From: Streptomyces puniciscabiei | GTDB lineage: Bacteria > Actinomycetota > Actinomycetes > Streptomycetales > Streptomycetaceae | DNA: 64,000 nt | Assembly (NCBI RefSeq): GCF_006715785.1 | Contig: NZ_VFNX01000001.1 | Coordinates: 1 to 64,000 of the forward strand | Direction of reading: 5' to 3' | The notes under the pieces: model-generated | Databases searched by the model: none | Told to the model about the DNA's origin: nothing | The model's input: the letters and a program-made list of their open reading frames with translations, nothing else | Translations under genes and position numbers: made by a program | Shown here: piece after piece, positions 35,890 to 46,836 of the stretch | Layout of the letters: each line of letters opens with the position of its first letter | Numbering within the stretch: the first letter of the stretch is position 1

Positions 35890-36660
35890 GGGCGCTCCCC
35901 TCGAAGCCGGACACACTTCAACACCACAGCCTGCCCGGACCCACCGGGCCGCGGAATGCACGCGAGGGCAGCCTTGCGGGCAAGGAGATTGCCGTCGGAG
36001 AAGCTGGGTGTGCTGCCGGCCGCCGAGCGGGCGACCGAACTCACCGGTCCCCGACGGCATCGCACTCGACGCGCCCGGGGAGGTCGGCTCATGGCCGCGC
36101 TCGACCGGGCGGCCACCGGGTGACCGGGCACCTTGGCGGGCTGCGTATCGGGCTTCTGCCGGCGAGGAACGCGGCGGGCCGGTGCCCCTCCGCGATACGG
36201 CGCCACGGCCAGGGGCCCGGGCAGGTAACTCCTCAGACAGGCGATCGCCTCGGTGATCTCCCGGGCCTCGGCGGGCCGTCCGGCGGGGGCTGCGCCGCGA
36301 GGACGTCGAGGCTTCCCATATGTCACGCGCCGCGCCCTCGGGGCGAGTGGGTCCGGGGGCCGCGGCGTTGACCCGTAGCCCCGTGCGCCGAACTCGGCGC
36401 ACGCCCGCTCGGCGCGCCGCCTTGACACCCACTCAGGGTGCTTCGCACCTGCAAAGCATGGCGTCGGGTGCGTGAACTGGCCATCCATATGAAGCAGTTG
36501 TATGCGTCGGAACCGTACGGAAGCCGCCGGAGGGCCCGTGCTTCCGGGCTTCCGGCACTTTTCGAAATGTGCCGGTAACATCCCGCGCGCTGCCGGTTTT
36601 CGGACGGAGTGGGATTCTCCTCTTCCGCTCGTGCCCTACGAGGCCAACGATGTTCGAGGG
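35890..36660. other. 771-bp gap between the DUF4157 gene and the CIS cluster
   Basis: No convincing gene is visible. The left half has usual GC; the part from about 36430 to 36660 is richer in AT and carries inverted repeats, including the 24-bp near-palindrome at 36552-36575. It should contain the DUF4157 promoter. Confidence 0.4.
36552..36575. promoter_or_regulatory. 24-bp near-perfect palindrome
   Basis: Each half reads CCGGCAC[TA]TTTC on its own strand; 11 of 12 positions match. It is AT-rich at the centre, unlike a GC-rich Streptomyces terminator, so a protein-binding site is possible. It lies about 660 bp upstream of the DUF4157 gene and just beyond the end of the CisA-like gene. Confidence 0.4.
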
Positions 36661-36685
36661 AGCGATGTCACCGGGTGACATCGCT
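36661..36685. terminator. Hairpin at the 3' end of the CisA-like gene
   Basis: AGCGATGTCACC (36661-36672) is an exact complement of GGTGACATCGCT (36674-36685). The hairpin overlaps the stop codon at 36668-36670 and includes the last codons, so it is probably the terminator of the minus-strand gene. Confidence 0.55.
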
Positions 36686-38005
36686 GAGTACGCCACTGAC
36701 GTTCAGGACCTCATGACACTGCTGTGCCTGCCGGCCGGTTGCCGGAGTGCCGGGCTTCGCACATGTCACCTTCACGGCAACCTTGGCGTCCTCGGGGATC
36801 TTGATGGGGGTGACCCAGTGGTAGTCCTGATTGCGGAAGGTCTCCAGGGCGATCGTGGTGATCTTGCGGTCGCCGAAGGTGATGGTCATGGTGCCTTCGT
36901 CGCCCTGGAAGTTGGCGACCACGATGTCCGTGATCCCGAACACCTTGCCCTTGGGCACCACATAGGTACCGGTCTTGTCCTGCCCGCCGGACGTCTGTAC
37001 GTCGATCGTGGCCGAACTCTGCTGACCGGTGCCGGCCTCGCCACCGCCACCGTCTCCGCCACTGCCGCCACTGCCGCCACTGCCCGACGTCGAACCCTTG
37101 CCGCCCTGGGTACCCGTACCCGCCTTGTCCCCGGAACCGGTCCCGGGGGGCTGCCCGTTCTGGCCGCCGGGCGTGGGCCGCGGCTGGACCACCTCGTCGG
37201 CGGCCTGCTTCGCTGCACTGCGCACCGCCGGACGGACGAGCGCGAACCAAGCGAGCAGCAGCGCGATCAGGGCCGCGAGCACCGCGAGCAGCCACTTGGG
37301 GAAGATCGGGATCTGCACGAACTCGGCTTCCAGCGGCGGCCGGACGAGGGCACCGGGCCGCTCGGCACGCTCGGCGGCCGCGCTGTCCGTGGCACGTACA
37401 GTGAATGGCCAGACCACGGGCTTGCCGAACCAGACCGGCTTGCCGGTGCGCACCCGCAGCCGGGTCTCCGCCGACTCACCCGGCTCCAGCGCCAGTTCGG
37501 CGGCGGCGAACGCGAACCGCAGCTCCTCCCCCGGCTGTTCCGGTGTCAGGGCGACACGAGCCGGGGCGTTGCCCTCGTTGCGCACCGCCAGCCGGTAGCG
37601 GCCCCGGACCCAGCCACGCCGGCGGCGCGGCAGGATCTCGGTGCGCAGCTCGTGGAACTCCTCCACGTGCACCGTGGTTTCGGGCACCGTGACGGCCTCG
37701 GGGTGCTCGGCCGGCAGCACGCGTACGCCCAGCGGCACATCGCCCGCGCGGACCTCGGGCGAGCGGGGCGGGTCCAGCCGGATGGTCACCGTCTCGGAGG
37801 TGCCGGGATACAGCGAGACCCGCTCGGGCTCCACGGTGGCCCAGGCCGCACAGTCACCGACGACCTCCAAGGTGTACGCCTCGACGATGTCACTGTCGTT
37901 GCGTACGGTCAGGCGCGTCGAGGCGGTACCGCCCGGGGTCACCGTCACGTCGGGCATGTCGAGCCCGGGCAGTCCGGGGCCGGAAGAGGCTGCAGAAGGC
38001 GTCAC
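36668..38005 (-). CDS. CisA-like single-pass membrane protein of the contractile injection system
   Basis: A 445-aa protein with a long N-terminal part on one side of the membrane, one helix at about 236-258 (FPKWLLAVLAALIALLLAW) and a C-terminal part on the other. The N-terminal part has repeated beta-sandwich signatures (VTVTPGGTASTRLTVRN, YRLAVRNEGNAPARVAL) with a charged face. After the helix come Arg/Lys residues, a Gly/Ser/Thr linker (residues about 285-320) and a beta-rich end with TYVVPKGKVFGITDIVVAN. It resembles in position and layout the membrane protein reported to couple the Streptomyces CIS to the membrane (CisA); this match is from memory. It is often annotated only as a hydrolytic protein. 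I use the GTG at 38005; a GTG at 38038 is also possible. It is divergent from the regulator gene. Confidence 0.75.
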   Translation of the reverse strand: MTPSAASSGPGLPGLDMPDVTVTPGGTASTRLTVRNDSDIVEAYTLEVVGDCAAWATVEPERVSLYPGTSETVTIRLDPPRSPEVRAGDVPLGVRVLPAEHPEAVTVPETTVHVEEFHELRTEILPRRRRGWVRGRYRLAVRNEGNAPARVALTPEQPGEELRFAFAAAELALEPGESAETRLRVRTGKPVWFGKPVVWPFTVRATDSAAAERAERPGALVRPPLEAEFVQIPIFPKWLLAVLAALIALLLAWFALVRPAVRSAAKQAADEVVQPRPTPGGQNGQPPGTGSGDKAGTGTQGGKGSTSGSGGSGGSGGDGGGGEAGTGQQSSATIDVQTSGGQDKTGTYVVPKGKVFGITDIVVANFQGDEGTMTITFGDRKITTIALETFRNQDYHWVTPIKIPEDAKVAVKVTCAKPGTPATGRQAQQCHEVLNVSGVLSDVTR

Positions 38006-38225
38006 GCGACGACCGTAGAACCGCCTCCGGACGGCCACGAGAGGTGCGGGGGCAACATCCGGGCAGTGCGCGTGCCCCGCGCGGTCAAGGGCAACCTGCC
38101 GGATCAGCAGAATCGTTGATGACTCATGGACCGGCCCGCGGACCTCCGGCGGGCCCCGCCGCCGTCCCCTTTTCGGCTTCCGCGACCTTCAGCCCCTTCG
38201 CCACTTCCAAGGAACAGGACTCCGC
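38006..38225. promoter_or_regulatory. Divergent promoter region of the CIS cluster
   Basis: The 220 bp between the CisA-like gene and the LuxR-type regulator should hold promoters for both. No clear operator palindrome stands out. AAGGAA precedes the regulator ATG. Confidence 0.4.
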
Positions 38226-38894
38226 ATGTCCCTCTCCGCAGCAGAACATCAGGCCGCTACGGCCGGCCGGCCGTACCGGGTCTCCGTCGCCGTCTACGCC
38301 CAGGACCTGGTCCTGCGCATCGGTGTCGTCCATCAGCTCCGCCAGCGTCCCGAGGTGGAGCTGCTGGACGACACCGACGCGGACCGGGCACACGCGTCCC
38401 TCGTGGTCGTCGACTCCGTGGACGACGAGGTGATGGCCCTGCTGCAGCGGTTGCAGCGCAACCGTGCGACCCGCACCGGGCTCGTGGTCGGTTCCTTCGA
38501 GTCCGCGGCGCTGCAGCGGGTCGTCGAGCGCGGTGTCGCGGCGGTGCTGCGGCGCGCCGAGGCGGACCAGGACCGGCTCCTTCATCTGGTGCTCGCGCTG
38601 GCCAACGGCGAGGGCGTGCTCCCCGGTGACCTGCTCGGCAGGCTACTGAGCCATGTCGGCAGTCTGCAGCGCGCGGCGCTCGATCCGCACGGTCTGACCC
38701 TGTCCACGCTGACCGCGCGCGAGGCGGACATGCTGCGCCTGGTGGCGGACGGGTTCGACACCGCGGAGATAGCGCGCAAGACGTCGTACTCCGAGCGGAC
38801 CGTCAAGAACGTGCTGCATGAGATCACCACACGTCTGCAGTTACGCAATCGGGCTCATGCCGTCGGCTACGCACTGCGCAACGGCCTGATCTGA
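38226..38894 (+). CDS. LuxR/NarL-type regulator at the head of the CIS operon
   Basis: A 222-aa transcription factor. The C-terminal 65 residues are a full LuxR-type HTH: LTAREADMLRLVADGFDTAE then IARKTSYSERTVKNVLHEI. The N-terminal 130 residues have the size of a receiver domain (YRVSVAVYAQDLVLRIGVVH, LVVVDSVDDEVMALLQRL), but the normal acidic pocket and phospho-Asp are not evident. It is therefore probably an atypical response regulator controlled other than by phosphorylation. No histidine kinase gene is adjacent. It is divergent from the CisA-like gene and 151 bp upstream of the main CIS operon, so it is the natural candidate for its control. The ATG at 38226 follows AAGGAA. Confidence 0.85.
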   Translation: MSLSAAEHQAATAGRPYRVSVAVYAQDLVLRIGVVHQLRQRPEVELLDDTDADRAHASLVVVDSVDDEVMALLQRLQRNRATRTGLVVGSFESAALQRVVERGVAAVLRRAEADQDRLLHLVLALANGEGVLPGDLLGRLLSHVGSLQRAALDPHGLTLSTLTAREADMLRLVADGFDTAEIARKTSYSERTVKNVLHEITTRLQLRNRAHAVGYALRNGLI

Positions 38895-39045
38895 CACTGC
38901 GTCACCTACCTTCCGCAGACGTGGTGTTGCCCGAAAGCGCAGCCCGCGCTTCCCCCGGGCAGGGCCCCGCCGCCCTGCCGCGCGACGCCCGCGCGGACGC
39001 AGAGTGGCGGGGCGACCCATGTGTTCCGAGACTGCGAGGTGGACC

Positions 39046-42000
39046 GTGAACGGCACCGCTGACCCCGGCGGGCAGCGTCGGCTGGGGAGATTCGGAGCCT
39101 CGTTGCTCCTGCTGGTCCCGCTGCTCGCACTGACGGCGGCCTCGGGCCCGGGCAGCGCCCAGGCCCAGCCCAAGGCCGTCGACGCCTCCGCCACCCGGAT
39201 CGCCTACGCCGGCACCGGGCACCGCAGCCTCGGCAAGGTGATCGGCACCAAGGACAGCGAGCCGCTGTTCGGGGCGGGCCCGGCACACTACGACGTCGAG
39301 CCGTCGGCCCTGGGCGACACGATGGTGTTCGCCGGCCGCCGCGACGAGAAGAACCCGCAGATCTATCTACGCACCCCCGACGGCTCGGTGCGCAAGCTGA
39401 CCAGCAGCCGGGACGCGGCACACCCCCGGCTGACCCCGGACGGCAAGTCCGTGGTGTTCGACTCGGCGGAGCCCGGCGGCCCGAACGGCAGGAAGCAGCG
39501 CGACCTGTGGCTGGTGCGCACCGACGGCACCGGGCTGACCCGGCTGACCGACACACCGGCGAACGAGGAGAGCCCGACGGTGTCGCCGGACGGGCAGCGT
39601 CTGGCGTACGCCTGTGACAGCGACGCGGTCCTCGGGGAGCAGATCTACGTGCGCCCGCTGGCCGGCGGCACCCCGACCCGGGTGACCGGCACGCCGGGCG
39701 ACAAGGCGACGGAACCGGTGTGGAACCCGGTGAACGACCCGGCGCACCGTGACCTCATCGCATACACCTCCACCCCGACCGCCTCCGGCGACTCGACGGG
39801 CCCCCGGCTGCGGGTGACCGGCGGCACGGCCGGCGACCAGCCGCTGCTCACCGGCGTACCGAACGACTGGCGGACCCATGGGGCAGCGTGGATGCCCGAT
39901 GGGGAGGGCGTGCTGTTCCTCAGCCCGGACCGCACCTGCGGCTGCGAGGGCGACTGGGACCACGTGTACCAGGTGAACAGCCGCGCGTCGGGCCCGAACC
40001 TGGTGCTCATGGAGGACCGCGACGTCGGCACGCCGACCTGGGTCGGCCCGCAGAACGGCGGCTACGTCGTGGTGGACCGCACCTCGGCGAAGGGCAGCAA
40101 CACGGCGAACGGTGTGCACGGTCCGCATGTGGTGACCCTCCAGGACGTCCGGGCGGACGGCGCCGACCCGCGTGACCTCGGGCTGACCGTCCTGAACGAG
40201 GACCCGGCGGCCGACAGCAACACCGATCCGACCAAGGACCCCCTGTTCAACCCGGCGGCGGGGTACGACCCGTGGACCGAGCGGCAGAACTACACACCCG
40301 ACGGCCGGCGCATCGTGGTGACCCGGTTCGAGGGGGACACGGACAACCGGATCGAGCGGATCTGGACGGTGGACGCCGACGGCTCCAACGCCGCGCCCAT
40401 GCCGCTCGCCGGACGCGGACCGAAGGACTGGGACACCGACCCCACGTTCTCGCCGGACGGCAGGTTCATCGCGTTCACCCGGACGTCGCCGGGCGGGGTC
40501 GGCTCCGCCTCCGGTCCCGGGCACATCCTGATCGCCGACGCCACCACCGGTGCGATCGTGCACGAGATCGTGCCGCCGGCCGGCCGGCAGACGGGCGGCG
40601 ACGCCCAGCCCACCTGGTCCTCCGACGGCACCACGCTCGCCTTCACCCGCAACATGACCATCGACGGGAACGGCGGCAACAAGCACATCTGGACCGTCCC
40701 GGTGGACCGTCTGGACCAGCAGCGCGATCTGAGCGCGACGATCTGCCCCGGCAACTGCGCGGTCATCGACGACAGTCCCGCGTTCTCGCCGGACGGCCGG
40801 CAGATCGCCTTCAACCGCAAGAACGGCGGCGGCCAGGTCGACCAGCACAACGGCATGGTGCTCACCTCCGTGTCCGGCGACACCTGCCAGGTGCTGCTGC
40901 CCGAGTCGGCCCGCGGCGACGCCGGCGCCTGCCGCCGGGAGCTGCCCGACAGCTCGGTCACCGGACCGCACCAGCCGCGCGACGCGGCCTGGACCGCGGA
41001 CGGCACCGGGATCGTCTTCAGCGCACGCACCGACACACCGGTCAACTGCCCGGAGAAGCTCCATCTGTTGAATGTGGCCACCGGCCGTCTGAGCGCGCTC
41101 ACCCTGGAACTGCCGGGGCGGCAGAAGGAGCCCGGCGTCCAGCAGTCGGTGGACCTGGCCGTGCACGCCCCGGGCACGGTGCCCGCGGTCACCGTCGGTC
41201 ACTCCACGAAGGTCGCCGTCGACGTCGTCAACAACGGCCCGGCCGCCTCGCCCGGCACCCGGCTGACCATCGCGCCGCCGGCCGGGGTGAGCGTGAGCGG
41301 GATCCGCCGGCCGGGCGGCACCTGTGACGCCGCCTCCCTGCAGTGCGACATCGGTGTGGTGCCGCCCGGCACGACCGTGCCGGTGACCGTGACGCTGACC
41401 GGGCTCACCGTCGGCGACCAGCCGGTGGACTGGTCGGTCACCGGGAGCGTGATCGACCCGCGGCCCGACGACAACACCGCCCGGACCGTGGTGCCGGTGC
41501 GCAAGGCCGGCCCTCCCACCCCGCCTCCGACGCCGCCGACACCCCCGGCGCCTCCGACGCCTCCCACCCCGCCGACACCACCCGCCCCGAAGGCCGGCCC
41601 CGGCGTCCGGGTCACCGCCCAGCCCGACCCGGGCTATGTCGGCGGCCGGGTCGTGGTGACGTACACCGTGCGCAACGGCCGCAACGCCCTGGCGACCGGG
41701 CTGCGGCTGCGGATCGGACTGCCCTCCGGGATCCCGGACGGCGGGCCGCCGGCGGGCTGCGACACCCGGTGGGTGTGTGCGCTGCCGGACCTGGCACCGG
41801 GCGACTCCACCGTCGTACGGGTGGTGCTCTCCCCCGACCACGCGCTGACCGGCCGGGTCACCGGCACCCTCACCACCACCGGCACGGACGCCGACCCTCG
41901 GGACAACAGGGCGCACACCACGCTGCGGATCCTGCAGCCGAAGATCGTCGCCGTCCCGCCGATCGGCAAGCCCGGCTTCGTCACCTCGGTGCGCGGCAAG

Positions 42001-42237
42001 GACTTCCCGCCGGGCGTCCCGGTGCGCTTCACCTGGAAGCCGGGGATCACCGCCGCCGCGGCACCGACCGTGCCCCAGCCGGACGGCACGTTCATCGGCC
42101 AGCTGCTCATCCTCACCAAGGACCAGACCGGTCCGCGCACGATCACCGCGAGCGGGCCCGGATTCTCCCCGGTGAAGACCGACTTCCTGGTGGTGAACGG
42201 CAGTGTGCAGCCGCCGGACGAGGTGACCCGCCGGTGA
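39046..42237 (+). CDS. Secreted PD40 beta-propeller / DUF11 protein of the CIS operon
   Basis: A large exported protein (1063 aa). The N-terminus has a signal peptide (FGASLLLLVPLLALTAASGPG). A long PD40/WD40-like propeller region follows (about 50-690), with repeats such as HPRLTPDGKSVVFDS, SPTVSPDGQRLAYAC, DPTFSPDGRFIAFTR and SPAFSPDGRQIAFNR. Two DUF11/Ig-like domains (about 700-820 and 855-960) flank a Pro/Thr linker at about 821-851, and a final beta domain ends the chain. The start is uncertain: I chose the GTG at 39046 (AGG seven bases upstream); an ATG at 39019 and a GTG at 39004 are in frame. Its stop overlaps the start of the DUF4255 gene (GTGA), so it is translated with CIS parts. 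A secreted protein in such an operon is notable; its function is unknown. Confidence 0.85.
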   Translation: MNGTADPGGQRRLGRFGASLLLLVPLLALTAASGPGSAQAQPKAVDASATRIAYAGTGHRSLGKVIGTKDSEPLFGAGPAHYDVEPSALGDTMVFAGRRDEKNPQIYLRTPDGSVRKLTSSRDAAHPRLTPDGKSVVFDSAEPGGPNGRKQRDLWLVRTDGTGLTRLTDTPANEESPTVSPDGQRLAYACDSDAVLGEQIYVRPLAGGTPTRVTGTPGDKATEPVWNPVNDPAHRDLIAYTSTPTASGDSTGPRLRVTGGTAGDQPLLTGVPNDWRTHGAAWMPDGEGVLFLSPDRTCGCEGDWDHVYQVNSRASGPNLVLMEDRDVGTPTWVGPQNGGYVVVDRTSAKGSNTANGVHGPHVVTLQDVRADGADPRDLGLTVLNEDPAADSNTDPTKDPLFNPAAGYDPWTERQNYTPDGRRIVVTRFEGDTDNRIERIWTVDADGSNAAPMPLAGRGPKDWDTDPTFSPDGRFIAFTRTSPGGVGSASGPGHILIADATTGAIVHEIVPPAGRQTGGDAQPTWSSDGTTLAFTRNMTIDGNGGNKHIWTVPVDRLDQQRDLSATICPGNCAVIDDSPAFSPDGRQIAFNRKNGGGQVDQHNGMVLTSVSGDTCQVLLPESARGDAGACRRELPDSSVTGPHQPRDAAWTADGTGIVFSARTDTPVNCPEKLHLLNVATGRLSALTLELPGRQKEPGVQQSVDLAVHAPGTVPAVTVGHSTKVAVDVVNNGPAASPGTRLTIAPPAGVSVSGIRRPGGTCDAASLQCDIGVVPPGTTVPVTVTLTGLTVGDQPVDWSVTGSVIDPRPDDNTARTVVPVRKAGPPTPPPTPPTPPAPPTPPTPPTPPAPKAGPGVRVTAQPDPGYVGGRVVVTYTVRNGRNALATGLRLRIGLPSGIPDGGPPAGCDTRWVCALPDLAPGDSTVVRVVLSPDHALTGRVTGTLTTTGTDADPRDNRAHTTLRILQPKIVAVPPIGKPGFVTSVRGKDFPPGVPVRFTWKPGITAAAAPTVPQPDGTFIGQLLILTKDQTGPRTITASGPGFSPVKTDFLVVNGSVQPPDEVTRR

Positions 42238-42974
42238 TCCACGAGGTCGACGAGGCACTGCGCGGTCTGCTCGCGGAGTCGGGGCTGGAGGCGTCCGGGG
42301 TCGAGATCGTCCTCGACGCGCCGACCCGGGACTGGGCCGCGCGCCGCAACGCCCCCACCGTGTGTGCGTTCCTGTACGACATCCGGGAGGACCCGAGCCG
42401 GCGTGGCAGCGGCGCCCAGGAGGTGTACGACGCGGCCGGACATGTGGTGGCGCGCCGCACCCCGCCCCGCTGGTTCGAGCTGACGTACCTGGTCACGGCG
42501 TGGGCGAGCCGCCCGCAGGACGAGCATCGGCTGCTGTCCCAGGTGCTGGCCACGCTGGTGGCCGTCGACGCGCTGCCGGAGCGGCTGCTCACGGGCTCGC
42601 TGGCCGAACTGGGCCTGACCGTCTCGCTGGACACCGCCGGAGCGGGGCCCGACGGGCCGTCCGCCTCCGATGTGTGGTCGGCGCTCGGCGGCGAGCTGAA
42701 GGCATCGCTCGGTGTGCGGGTGCGCGCGCCGCTCGCCGGGGCGAGCAGGACGGCCGCGCCGCCGGTGACCGAGGGACTCGTGGTGCGGGCCACGGAACAC
42801 CGGCAGGACGGGGCACACGGGCAGGACACGGATCACCGGCAGGACGGGACTCCGGTGCCGGGGCGCCGGCTGCGCTACGAGGGCGTGAGCGACCCGGGTC
42901 CGGACGGTTTCGCCGGTCCGCGCGAGCGGCACCCGGCGCCCGCCCGCCGCCGCAGAGGGGGCCGCCAGCCGTGA
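42234..42974 (+). CDS. DUF4255 (Pvc16-like) CIS protein
   Basis: A 246-aa cytoplasmic protein with the DUF4255/Pvc16 N-terminal domain over about 1-190: MIHEVDEALRGLLAE, then RNAPTVCAFLYDIRED, RWFELTYLVTAWA, and LLSQVLATLVAVDALP. In Afp and PVC particles the Afp16/Pvc16 protein caps the distal end of the sheath-tube and ends its growth. The C-terminal 50 residues are His/Asp/Arg-rich and disordered. The GTG at 42234 overlaps the previous stop; its own stop overlaps the next start (GTGA), so three genes are coupled. Confidence 0.88.
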   Translation: MIHEVDEALRGLLAESGLEASGVEIVLDAPTRDWAARRNAPTVCAFLYDIREDPSRRGSGAQEVYDAAGHVVARRTPPRWFELTYLVTAWASRPQDEHRLLSQVLATLVAVDALPERLLTGSLAELGLTVSLDTAGAGPDGPSASDVWSALGGELKASLGVRVRAPLAGASRTAAPPVTEGLVVRATEHRQDGAHGQDTDHRQDGTPVPGRRLRYEGVSDPGPDGFAGPRERHPAPARRRRGGRQP

Positions 42975-45049
42975 CGTACCCCGCCGATGTCCTCACCGCG
43001 GCCGACACGGATCCCCTGTGGGAGCGGCTGCGGCTGGTCGAGGAGCGGGTCCGGCAGGCGGTGGCCGCCCGCCGTGCCGTCGATCCCGACCCCGACGACC
43101 CCTACCGCGGCCAGTACCTCTCCCCCGAGGCCGTGGACCGGATCCTGAACGATCCGGGCGGGCTCGACGTGCCCGGACACGAGCCGCCGTCCCCGCCGCC
43201 CGACTCCGTGCTCGGCACGCTTGCCGCGCGGTTCGGGCTGTCACCGCTCGACACCGACCTGCTGCTGATCGCGCTGGCACCGGACCTGGACGCCCGCTTC
43301 GAGCGGCTCTACGGCTATCTCAACGACGATCTGACCCGCCGTAGGCCCACGGTCGCCCTGGCGCTGGAGCTGTGCGGGCTCGCGTCGGCGTCGGCCGCCC
43401 GGTTCCGCTTCGCACCGGGAGCGCCGCTGGTCGCGGGCGGACTGCTGGAGGTCACCGAGCCGGAGCGGCCACCGCTGTCGCGGGTGCTCGCGGTACCGGA
43501 CCGGGTGACCGGCCATCTGCTGGGCGGCAGGGACCCGGACGCCCGGCTCGCCGGAGTGCTCGGCGAGCCTGCGGACGACCCGACGGCCGAAGGGGACGAG
43601 GTGCGCCGGGCGGCGCGTGCCGCCCGTACCGGCACGGGGTCGGTGCATCTGCTCGACCGGGGTGGCGACGCGCCAGGACTCGCCGTGGCGGCCCTGCGCG
43701 CCATGGGGCTGGGCGCGCTGGTCCTCGACGCGGCGGCACTCGCCCGACGCTCCGGCGAGGTGCCCGCGCTCGCCCGGGTCGCGGCGCTGGAGGCACGCCT
43801 CACCGGCGCCGGAGTGGTCCTGGGACCGCTGGAGGCACTGCCCGAGGCACCGGCCGAACGGTCCCGTGCCCTCAGCGCGTTGTGCACGGCGCTGCGCGGC
43901 GTCCCGCTGTTCACCCACGGCAGGGAGGGCTGGGACCCGGCATGGGGGCCGGACACCCCGGTCGTCCTGCCGGTGGCTCCGCCTTCCCCCGACCGGCAGG
44001 CCGCGCGCTGGCGGCACGCTCTGGCCCTGGCCGACGCCGACGGCTGCGCAGCCGACAACGCCGACGCCCTCGCCCGGGCCGTCGCCGCGCACCGTCTGGA
44101 CGGCGGACAGCTGCGGCGCGCGGCGGACGCGGCGCTGCGCTCCGCCGCGCTGGCGGGCCGCCCGGTCTGCCCCGACGACCTCAGGTCCGCCGTACGCGCG
44201 CAGAACGGCGCGGGGCTGGCCCGGCTGGCCCGCCGGGTGGAGCCGGCGGTCGGCTGGGACGACCTGGTGCTGCCCGAGCCGACCCACCGCCGGCTGCGTG
44301 AACTCGCCGTCCGCGCCCGCCATCGCGAGCAGGTGCTCGGACAGTGGCGGATGCGGCCCGGCGGCGGCCGGGGACGCGGCGTGATCGCGCTGTTCGCGGG
44401 CGAGTCGGGCACCGGCAAGACGATGTCGGCCGAGGTGGTCGCCGCGGACCTCGGCATGGATCTGTACGTGGTCGACCTGTCCACGGTCGTCGACAAGTAC
44501 GTCGGCGAGACCGAGAAGAACCTGGAGCGGATCTTCACCGAGGCGTCCGCGGTCAACGCGGTCCTGCTCTTCGACGAGGCCGACGCGATCTTCGGCAAGC
44601 GCTCGGAGGTCAAGGACGCGCACGACCGGCACGCCAACATCGAGTCGGCGTATCTGCTGCAGCGCATGGAGTCCTTCGACGGGATCGCGGTGCTGACCAC
44701 CAATCTCCGGGCCAACCTGGACGAGGCGTTCACCCGCCGGCTCGACGTGGTGGCGGAGTTCCCGGTGCCCGACGCGGCCCAGCGGCTGGCCCTGTGGGAC
44801 AGGTGTCTGGGCACCCGGCTGCCCCGCGCGGACGACCTGGACCTCGGCTTCTGCGCGGACCGGTTCGAACTGGCCGGCGGCTCCATCCGGGCCTGCGCGG
44901 TCACCGCCGCCTATCTGGCCGCGGAGCGCGGGGGCCCGCTGACCATGCGGCAGTTGGTGACGGCGGTGGTGCAGGAGTACCGCAAGCTCGGCCGGCTGGT
45001 CCTGGAGAGCGAGTTCGGGCCGTATCTGGCGGACGTCCTGGGCGCCTGA
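42971..45049 (+). CDS. AAA+ ATPase of the CIS (Pvc15-like)
   Basis: A 692-aa ATPase. The N-terminal half (1-430) is helical and Ala/Leu/Arg-rich, with no recognised fold beyond Pvc15-like similarity. The AAA module at about 430-660 has Walker A GESGTGKT (477-484), Walker B LLFDEAD (532-538), sensor-1 TTNLRANLD and an Arg-finger region EAFTRRLDVV. Afp15/Pvc15-type ATPases are needed for assembly of the particle, though not for its firing. The GTG at 42971 overlaps the previous stop codon. It ends 195 bp before the sheath gene, the largest gap in the operon. Confidence 0.92.
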   Translation: MTYPADVLTAADTDPLWERLRLVEERVRQAVAARRAVDPDPDDPYRGQYLSPEAVDRILNDPGGLDVPGHEPPSPPPDSVLGTLAARFGLSPLDTDLLLIALAPDLDARFERLYGYLNDDLTRRRPTVALALELCGLASASAARFRFAPGAPLVAGGLLEVTEPERPPLSRVLAVPDRVTGHLLGGRDPDARLAGVLGEPADDPTAEGDEVRRAARAARTGTGSVHLLDRGGDAPGLAVAALRAMGLGALVLDAAALARRSGEVPALARVAALEARLTGAGVVLGPLEALPEAPAERSRALSALCTALRGVPLFTHGREGWDPAWGPDTPVVLPVAPPSPDRQAARWRHALALADADGCAADNADALARAVAAHRLDGGQLRRAADAALRSAALAGRPVCPDDLRSAVRAQNGAGLARLARRVEPAVGWDDLVLPEPTHRRLRELAVRARHREQVLGQWRMRPGGGRGRGVIALFAGESGTGKTMSAEVVAADLGMDLYVVDLSTVVDKYVGETEKNLERIFTEASAVNAVLLFDEADAIFGKRSEVKDAHDRHANIESAYLLQRMESFDGIAVLTTNLRANLDEAFTRRLDVVAEFPVPDAAQRLALWDRCLGTRLPRADDLDLGFCADRFELAGGSIRACAVTAAYLAAERGGPLTMRQLVTAVVQEYRKLGRLVLESEFGPYLADVLGA

Positions 45050-45244
45050 GGGGCCTCGCCGGCCGGCCCCGTGCCGAACTCGGGCGGCCCGGGACGCCGT
45101 TCCTTCCCCAGCGGTCCGCGCGGGCGTCCGGAAAGGCAGTGCGGTTGCCCCCGGCAAGGTACCCGCGCCCCTGCCGCCGGGCCTGATCCGCACCGGAGAC
45201 TCGGCATCGACGCAGGTGATCCGATGGAACGTGAAGGAGCGAGC
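45050..45244. promoter_or_regulatory. Gap before the sheath gene, possible internal promoter
   Basis: A 195-bp gap, the largest in the CIS operon. It ends in AAGGAG, the ribosome-binding site of the sheath gene. An internal promoter giving high sheath and tube output would suit the stoichiometry, but no clear -10/-35 pair is visible. Confidence 0.35.
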
Positions 45245-46801
<1,557 letters not shown>

Positions 46802-46836
46802 CCCGCGGGTCTGCGAAGGAAAGGTGACAGACAGTC

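Noticed and set aside
39046..42237. Reading the PD40 protein as a TolB of a Tol-Pal system
   Set aside because: It has a similar propeller, but no tolA/Q/R or pal gene is present, the organism type lacks an outer membrane, and the C-terminal DUF11 domains do not occur in TolB.
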